This document shows, piece after piece, positions 13,513 through 17,330 of a stretch of 17,330 nucleotides of DNA. The notes under the pieces are model-generated. The model did not search any database. It was given only the letters and a program-made list of their open reading frames with translations, and was not told the origin of the DNA. Position 1 is the stretch's first letter; every line of letters starts with the position of its first letter. The translations under genes were made by a program, and so were the position numbers. Source of the DNA: Bacillota bacterium (lineage in GTDB: Bacteria > Bacillota > Bacilli > Desulfuribacillales > Desulfuribacillaceae); NCBI GenBank assembly GCA_023388635.1, contig JAEWFW010000054.1:1-17330 (forward strand), read 5' to 3'.

Positions 13513-13539
13513 TTTATGGAAAAACAGCGTATTTTTTAT

Positions 13540-13614
13540 GCGGAAGTGGCTCAGTGGTAGAGTATCGCCTTGCCAAGGCGAGGGTCGCGGGTTCGAATCC
13601 CGTCTTCCGCTCCA
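13540..13614 (+). tRNA. tRNA-Gly (anticodon GCC)
   Basis: 75 nt with acceptor GCGGAAG/CTTCCGC, anticodon loop TTGCCAA on stem TCGCC/GGCGA, T-arm CGGGTTCGAATCCCG and encoded CCA. Confidence 0.97.
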
Positions 13615-13619
13615 GATTT

Positions 13620-13693
13620 GGCGGCATAGCCAAGCGGTAAGGCAGGAGACTGCAAATCTCTTACCCCCAGTTCGATTCTGGGTGCCGCCTCCA
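13620..13693 (+). tRNA. tRNA-Cys (anticodon GCA)
   Basis: 74 nt with acceptor GGCGGCA/TGCCGCC, anticodon loop CTGCAAA on stem GGAGA/TCTCT, T-arm CCCAGTTCGATTCTGGG and encoded CCA. Confidence 0.97.
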
Positions 13694-13715
13694 ATTTTTC
13701 AAAAAAATCATCCCT

Positions 13716-13804
13716 GCCGGGGTGGCGGAACTGGCAGACGCACAGGACTTAAAATCCTGCGAGGCTCAAACCTCGTACCGGTTCGATTCCGGTCCTCGGC
13801 ACCA
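13716..13804 (+). tRNA. tRNA-Leu (anticodon TAA)
   Basis: 89 nt with the long variable arm expected for Leu (GCGAGGCTCAAACCTCGT region). The anticodon loop CTTAAAA sits on stem CAGGA/TCCTG, the acceptor GCCGGGG/CCTCGGC has one G-U pair, and CCA is encoded. It is the last tRNA of the cluster. Confidence 0.97.
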
Positions 13805-13856
13805 AAATCGTTTCTAAGGAACTGAGCAATCATTCCATAGGAACGATTTTTATTTT
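13804..13856 (+). terminator. Terminator of the tRNA cluster
   Basis: An imperfect stem of about 18 bp pairs AAAATCGTTTCTAAGGAA (13804-13821) with TTCCATAGGAACGATTTT (13833-13850) around an 11-nt loop, followed by TATTTT. It begins at the last base of tRNA-Leu and should insulate the thrS leader from the stable RNA operon. Confidence 0.8.
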
Positions 13857-13899
13857 GCCCATTATGGGCACTAGGTCTGCGTCTTCGCTTGCTTTTTTG

Positions 13900-13928
13900 T
13901 TGCAAAAACGCTATACTTTTAGTATTAT
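13900..13928 (+). promoter_or_regulatory. Promoter of the thrS transcript
   Basis: TTGCAA (13900-13905) and TATTAT (13923-13928) are 17 bp apart. The start would be near 13935, about 45 nt before the first conserved T-box leader element. A second, weaker pair, TTGATA (13943-13948) with TGATAT (13965-13970), also exists. Confidence 0.65.
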
Positions 13929-13934
13929 TATTTC

Positions 13935-14239
13935 AATTAATGTTGATATTAATAATGAATGTAATGATATTGTATTGCTGATGAGGACATGTTTGGGCTT
14001 TACGTGCATCAACAGAGAGACGGATCTTGGCTGTAAATCCGTCGGTGTGCCGGTCAAAATACCACCTCGGAGATACTCAGAGATATTTAATCTGAGCGTT
14101 TGATTGACGTTATCGAATCGCAATGAGGACAAGACCGTGCAGATTTGTAGCATGTCGCTATGGATGACGGTTTATCAGACATTGGGTGGAACCGCGATCA
14201 CTTCGCCCCATATTTTGGGGAGGAGTGTTTTTTATTTTT
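13935..14239 (+). promoter_or_regulatory. T-box riboswitch (tRNA-Thr sensing) controlling thrS
   Basis: The leader has the T-box parts in order. Stem I opens with GATGAGGACATG (13980-13991). The AG bulge AGAGAG (14013-14018) is followed by the distal loop GCTGTAAATCC (14030-14040). The specifier region AAAATACCACCTCGGAG follows, with the threonine codon ACC at 14061-14063 (a second ACC directly follows). The T-box TGGAACCGCG (14187-14196) would pair with the free NCCA end of uncharged tRNA. The terminator stem CACTTCGCCCCA/TGGGGAGGAGTG (14199-14227) then runs into TTTTTTATTTTT. Uncharged tRNA-Thr would stabilise the antiterminator and switch thrS on. The specifier agrees with the gene downstream. 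The 5' end is an estimate from the promoter. Confidence 0.93.
14199..14239 (+). terminator. Conditional terminator of the thrS T-box leader
   Basis: A 12-position stem with one mismatch (14199-14210 with 14216-14227) and a TATTT loop, followed by T6-A-T5. The 5' arm lies just after the T-box sequence and would be sequestered in the alternative antiterminator. Confidence 0.9.
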
Positions 14240-14241
14240 CA

Positions 14242-14306
14242 CTTGACTAACTTTGCGTAAGTCTTCCGCCTTTTTTAGGCGGGAGCTCAACGCCAACTAA
14301 GTCATG
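14242..14306 (+). repeat. Nested imperfect inverted repeat between T-box terminator and thrS
   Basis: Outer arms CTTGACTAACTTTGCG (14242-14257) and CGCCAACTAAGTCATG (14291-14306) are complementary at 12 of 16 positions. Inside them is an 8-bp hairpin CTTCCGCC/GGCGGGAG (14263-14270 with 14278-14285) whose loop contains six T. It has no coding potential and is not part of the canonical T-box. Confidence 0.55.
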
Positions 14307-14314
14307 CATTTGCA

Positions 14315-14360
14315 GTTCTAAAATTCAGATGGAGTAAAAATCTTCACCTGAATTAAGAAC
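14315..14360 (+). repeat. Long hairpin in the distal thrS leader
   Basis: GTTCT-(2 nt)-AATTCAGATGGAG (14315-14334) pairs with CTTCACCTGAATT-A-AGAAC (14342-14360) around a 7-nt TAAAAAT loop. The stem is about 18 bp with one mismatch, one G-U pair and a small internal loop. No T-run follows, so it is not a terminator. It could shape or protect the thrS 5' region. Confidence 0.65.
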
Positions 14361-14364
14361 TTGC

Positions 14365-14388
14365 TTCAACAGAGAATTCAACAGAGAA
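14365..14388 (+). repeat. Perfect 12-bp tandem duplication upstream of thrS
   Basis: TTCAACAGAGAA occurs twice without a gap (14365-14376 and 14377-14388), directly after the hairpin and 35 bp before the thrS start. Its perfect identity suggests a recent slippage event. Confidence 0.9.
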
Positions 14389-14423
14389 GTATACTGGATA
14401 ATTTAATGATGGAGGGTATCGAT

Positions 14424-16325
14424 ATGGTGAAAATTACACTGAAAGATGGATCAATTAAAGAATTTGAAGCAGGCATGACTGTCAAGGAGATTGCCGGTGC
14501 AATTAGCCCGGGTTTAAAGAAGAAGGCAATTGCCGGAAAAGTCAATCAAAAGAATGTCGATCTTAACACAAAGATCAATGAAGATGTAGATTTGGAAATC
14601 ATCACAATTGATTCTGGAGAAGGACTAGAAATTTATCGGCACAGTGCAGCGCACATTTTAGCACAGGCAGTTAAGCGCCTATATCCTGAGGCGAAATTCG
14701 GGATTGGTCCGGATATCGAAAACGGCTTTTATTATGATATCTCCCTTTCTCAACCGATCAGCATTGAAGAATTGCCGAAAATCGAGCAGGAAATCAACCG
14801 CGTCATCAAAGAAGACCATGTAATTACACGGGAAGTTTTGACGAAAGAAGAAGCGCTGGAGCGCTTTAAACAAGCGGGAGAATATATGAAAGAAGAACTG
14901 ATTATCAATTTGCCGCCGGAAGCGGAGATTTCAGTGTACCACCAGGGAGAATTCACCGACTTGTGTTCCGGTCCGCATTTAGAGTCAACCGGCAAATTGA
15001 AAAACATTAAATTGATGAGTGTTGCCGGTGCGTACTGGCGTGGGAACTCTGATAATGAAATGCTGACACGTATATATGGCGTCGCATTTCCGAAGAAAGA
15101 AGATTTGGAAGAATACCTGCATTTTATGGAAGAGGCAAAGAAACGCGATCACCGCAAACTAGGTCGCGAACTGGATTTGTTCAGCTTTTCTGATGATGCA
15201 CCGGGAATGGTCATCTACCACCCGAATGGCATGGTTTTGCGCAATCAGCTGGAGAATTTTTGGCGTGATGAACACAGAAAAGCAGGTTATGATGAAATTA
15301 AAACACCGATTATATTGAACAGACGCCTTTGGGAGCAGTCCGGACACTGGGACCATTACCAAGAGAATATGTACTTTACAAAAGTTGATGAAGCCGATTT
15401 TGCTGTAAAGCCGATGAACTGCCCGGGAGCAATGATCGTATATAAGACGAAATTGCGCAGCTATCGCGACTTGCCGATCCGCCTGGCGGAATTGGGGCTA
15501 GTCCATCGTCATGAACTGTCCGGCGCGCTAAACGGCTTATTGCGTGTCCGCAGCTTTACACAAGATGATGCGCATTTGTTCGTCACACCGGAGCAAATTG
15601 AGCAAGAAGTCAATGGCGTTATTTCTTTAATCGACCGCTTCTATAAAATATTTGGATTCGAGTACCATGTTGAACTTTCTACACGTCCTGAAAAATCAAT
15701 GGGTTCCGATGAGATGTGGGAAAAGGCGACCAACGCATTGCAAAATGTTTTGCAGGCGCGGGGTATGGACTACAAAGTCAACGAAGGAGACGGGGCATTT
15801 TACGGACCGAAAATTGATTTCCATGTCCGTGACAGCTTGAAGCGCACATGGCAGTGCGGAACTGTACAGCTTGATTTCCAAATGCCGGAGAAATTCGATT
15901 TGTCGTATATCGGTGAGGATAATCAGAAGCATCGCCCGGTATTGTTGCATCGCGTAATCTACGGTTCCATGGAACGTTTTATGGCGCTGTTGATCGAGCA
16001 TCATGCCGGTGCGCTGCCGGTTTGGCTGGCACCGGAACAGGCACGTGTAATCCCCGTATCGTCCGTACACAATGAATATGCACAAACGGTCGTCAAGACA
16101 TTGGCGGACAAAGGTATCCGCGTAGAAATCGATGATCGCAATGAGAAAATCGGCTATAAAATTCGTGAAGCACAAATCCAAAAAGTTGCATACATCCTCG
16201 TCGTCGGAGATAAGGAAGTAGAGTCCAATGGCGTTGCCGTCAGATTCCGCGGTGAAGATGAGGGCACTATGGAACTGGGCGCGTTTGTCGAACGGGTTGA
16301 AAAGGATATTGCGGAGTATCGTTAA
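14424..16325 (+). CDS. thrS: Threonyl-tRNA synthetase
   Basis: Charges tRNA-Thr with threonine and edits Ser-tRNA-Thr. The ATG at 14424, behind GGAGGG (14411-14416), gives 633 residues, normal for the family; a longer frame from TTG 14361 would translate the tandem repeats and is unlikely. Domain order is complete: TGS (about 1-62, MVKITLKDGSIKEFEAGMT), editing domain with HSAAHILAQAVK, catalytic core, and anticodon-binding domain (about 530-633). The active-site zinc ligands are C333 in MNCPGA, H384 in DDAHLF and H509 in LLHRVIYGSMERF, matching E. coli Cys334, His385 and His511 in context. Motif 2 (RVRSFTQDDAH) and motif 3 (GSMERFMALLIEH) are intact. Expression is governed by the T-box leader. 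Confidence 0.98.
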   Translation: MVKITLKDGSIKEFEAGMTVKEIAGAISPGLKKKAIAGKVNQKNVDLNTKINEDVDLEIITIDSGEGLEIYRHSAAHILAQAVKRLYPEAKFGIGPDIENGFYYDISLSQPISIEELPKIEQEINRVIKEDHVITREVLTKEEALERFKQAGEYMKEELIINLPPEAEISVYHQGEFTDLCSGPHLESTGKLKNIKLMSVAGAYWRGNSDNEMLTRIYGVAFPKKEDLEEYLHFMEEAKKRDHRKLGRELDLFSFSDDAPGMVIYHPNGMVLRNQLENFWRDEHRKAGYDEIKTPIILNRRLWEQSGHWDHYQENMYFTKVDEADFAVKPMNCPGAMIVYKTKLRSYRDLPIRLAELGLVHRHELSGALNGLLRVRSFTQDDAHLFVTPEQIEQEVNGVISLIDRFYKIFGFEYHVELSTRPEKSMGSDEMWEKATNALQNVLQARGMDYKVNEGDGAFYGPKIDFHVRDSLKRTWQCGTVQLDFQMPEKFDLSYIGEDNQKHRPVLLHRVIYGSMERFMALLIEHHAGALPVWLAPEQARVIPVSSVHNEYAQTVVKTLADKGIRVEIDDRNEKIGYKIREAQIQKVAYILVVGDKEVESNGVAVRFRGEDEGTMELGAFVERVEKDIAEYR

Positions 16326-16380
16326 AAAATGATTCTGCAATAAGCAGAATACAATATTGGAATGCAATGTGATGTGTAAG

Positions 16381-16420
16381 CGATTGCCGGCGAAATGATT
16401 TCCGCCGGCAATCGTTTTTT
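16381..16420 (+). terminator. Terminator of thrS
   Basis: A perfect 12-bp GC-rich stem CGATTGCCGGCG/CGCCGGCAATCG (16381-16392 with 16403-16414) is followed by six T. A smaller hairpin ATTCTGC/GCAGAAT (16332-16350) sits just after the stop codon and lacks a T-run. Confidence 0.95.
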
Positions 16421-16458
16421 GCTAATTATGTATTCATTAATATTATTCCAGAAACATC

Positions 16459-16487
16459 TTGTGACGGAACATACATTCGCATATAAT
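16459..16487 (+). promoter_or_regulatory. Promoter of the Rpn-like nuclease gene
   Basis: TTGTGA (16459-16464) and TATAAT (16482-16487) are exactly 17 bp apart, 62 bp before the GTG start. A near-consensus sigma-A promoter implies that the gene has its own transcript. Confidence 0.7.
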
Positions 16488-16549
16488 GGAGTCAGAAGCA
16501 GCAACATTGCGAAAACACATCCCCTATCATATAATAGGAGGAGAAAGAA

Positions 16550-17330
16550 GTGGATATCATTTATCAACCCCACGATAAGTTTTTCAAAGAAACGTTAAGC
16601 GACTTAGATACGACAAAAGACTTTATAAAGAACTACTTGCCGGAGCCGTTGCTCAAGCATATCGACCTGGCGAATATCAAGGCGGAGAAAGACAGCTTTA
16701 TTGAGAGCGACTTAAAGGAATCGTGTGCCGACCTGCTGTTTCAGACAAAGATCAGTGGTCAGCCGGGATATGTGTATTTTCTCTTTGAGCACAAGAGCTA
16801 TGCTTCGCCAATGACATCCGTACAATTGCTGAAATACATGTGCTGGATATGGGAGAGCAAGCAAGGTAAAGAAAAACAATATCCGTTGCCGGTGATTCTG
16901 CCGATCGTATTCTACCATGGAGAGCAGCGTTGGAATATCAGCCCGAGCTTGGCGGATATGTTAGGAGATCATGTACCACGAGAATTTAGTGACTATATCC
17001 CTGACTATAGGTATATATTGTACGATTTATCGCATTTCGGTGAGGAAGACATTCGTGGAAGCGTGAAGCTATACATTTTTATGGAAATCATGCATATTAT
17101 CTATCGGAGTGAAGAAGAATTCCGGGTAGGCTTACAAAGAATCATGGAATTGATGGTAGAGCTGGGAAGTCAGAGAACGTGGATGGGATATTTTGAGACA
17201 TGTGTACGTTACATCATGAATGCACGCCAGAACATCACATTGACGGAGATATATGACATAGCGAAAAATGTATCAACAGAAGGAGGCGAAACGATCATGA
17301 CAATAGCAGAGCAATTGATTAAAGAAGGAA
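16550..17330 (+). CDS. Rpn/YhgA-like PD-(D/E)XK nuclease (transposase_31 family), truncated by window edge
   Basis: The frame opens at GTG 16550 behind a strong ribosome site (AGGAGGAG) and stays open for 260 codons to the right edge. It begins MDIIYQPHDKFFKETLSD and continues DFIKNYLPE, typical of the Rpn family (recombination-promoting nucleases, once called putative transposases). The PD-(D/E)XK core is visible: D61 in ESCADLLFQ and E80-H-K82 in YVYFLFEHKS, followed by the helix QLLKYMCWIW. LPVILPIVFYHGEQRW is another family segment. The last visible residues, TIAEQLIKEG, match where family members begin their variable, repeat-rich C-terminal tail. Family proteins from E. coli cut DNA and promote RecA-independent recombination. 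No terminal inverted repeats flank the gene here, so it is not evidently inside a transposon. Confidence 0.88.
   Translation, partial: MDIIYQPHDKFFKETLSDLDTTKDFIKNYLPEPLLKHIDLANIKAEKDSFIESDLKESCADLLFQTKISGQPGYVYFLFEHKSYASPMTSVQLLKYMCWIWESKQGKEKQYPLPVILPIVFYHGEQRWNISPSLADMLGDHVPREFSDYIPDYRYILYDLSHFGEEDIRGSVKLYIFMEIMHIIYRSEEEFRVGLQRIMELMVELGSQRTWMGYFETCVRYIMNARQNITLTEIYDIAKNVSTEGGETIMTIAEQLIKEG

Noticed and set aside
13429..13519. Repeated spacer CCATTTATGG after tRNA-Asp and tRNA-Phe
   Set aside because: A 10-bp match that includes the encoded CCA ends; too short to argue for a duplication or an integration site.
13538..13825. 95-residue plus-strand frame and the opposite frame at 13708-13905
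   Set aside because: Both run across tRNA genes and the tRNA terminator; the base pattern is explained by tRNA structure.
13801..14423. Possible integrated element between tRNA-Leu and thrS
   Set aside because: No integrase, no duplicated tRNA 3' end and no attachment-site repeat; the region is explained by a terminator, a promoter and a T-box leader.
15696..16367. 223-residue minus-strand frame inside thrS
   Set aside because: Antisense of a conserved synthetase catalytic and anticodon domain; no ribosome site and no family resemblance.

Overview
The window looks like a stretch of chromosome from an endospore-forming Bacillota, most likely class Bacilli. It carries an alpha/beta-type small acid-soluble spore protein, the sporulation membrane protein YtaF, a gluconeogenic GapB-type GAPDH, a T-box leader in front of thrS, and the run polA-mutM-ytaF-coaE, which is classic Bacillales synteny. 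The genus cannot be fixed from the sequence alone. No prophage, CRISPR array, integron or complete insertion sequence is visible.

Layout, left to right. (1) 1-294, minus strand: the 5' 98 codons of a MerR/TipA-type regulator, running off the left edge, behind a textbook MerR promoter (19-bp spacer over a dyad). (2) 583-5546: a module of OmpR-type response regulator, histidine kinase, ABC ATPase and an 850-aa FtsX/MacB-type permease, closed by an intrinsic terminator. The response regulator is preceded by a purine-rich 33-bp tandem repeat that repeats a Shine-Dalgarno/ATG-like unit. A repeated TGTAAGAA motif lies ahead of the ABC genes. (3) 5665-11097: polA, mutM, ytaF, coaE and a membrane-anchored lytic transglycosylase, closely spaced and probably one operon. 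(4) 11220-12227: gapB, preceded by three Spo0A-box-like heptamers and separated from the convergent SASP gene by a shared terminator. (5) 12686-13135: nrdR. (6) 13276-13804: six tRNA genes (Val, Asp, Phe, Gly, Cys, Leu) behind two good promoters and ended by a long hairpin terminator. (7) 13900-16325: promoter, threonine T-box leader with ACC specifier, and thrS. An unusual 180-nt segment between the T-box terminator and the thrS start holds two long inverted repeats and a perfect 12-bp tandem duplication. (8) 16550-17330: the 5' 260 codons of an Rpn/YhgA-like PD-(D/E)XK nuclease, running off the right edge.

Most of this is well-known housekeeping biology: DNA repair (PolA, MutM), CoA synthesis, gluconeogenesis, dNTP control, tRNA supply and charging, and spore protection. 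The parts that merit a second look are the two-component/ABC module (a kinase without a sensor domain and a permease with two external domains), its repeat-rich control regions, the possible Spo0A control of gapB, and the repeat-rich stretch upstream of thrS. I did not find a clearly new biological system.
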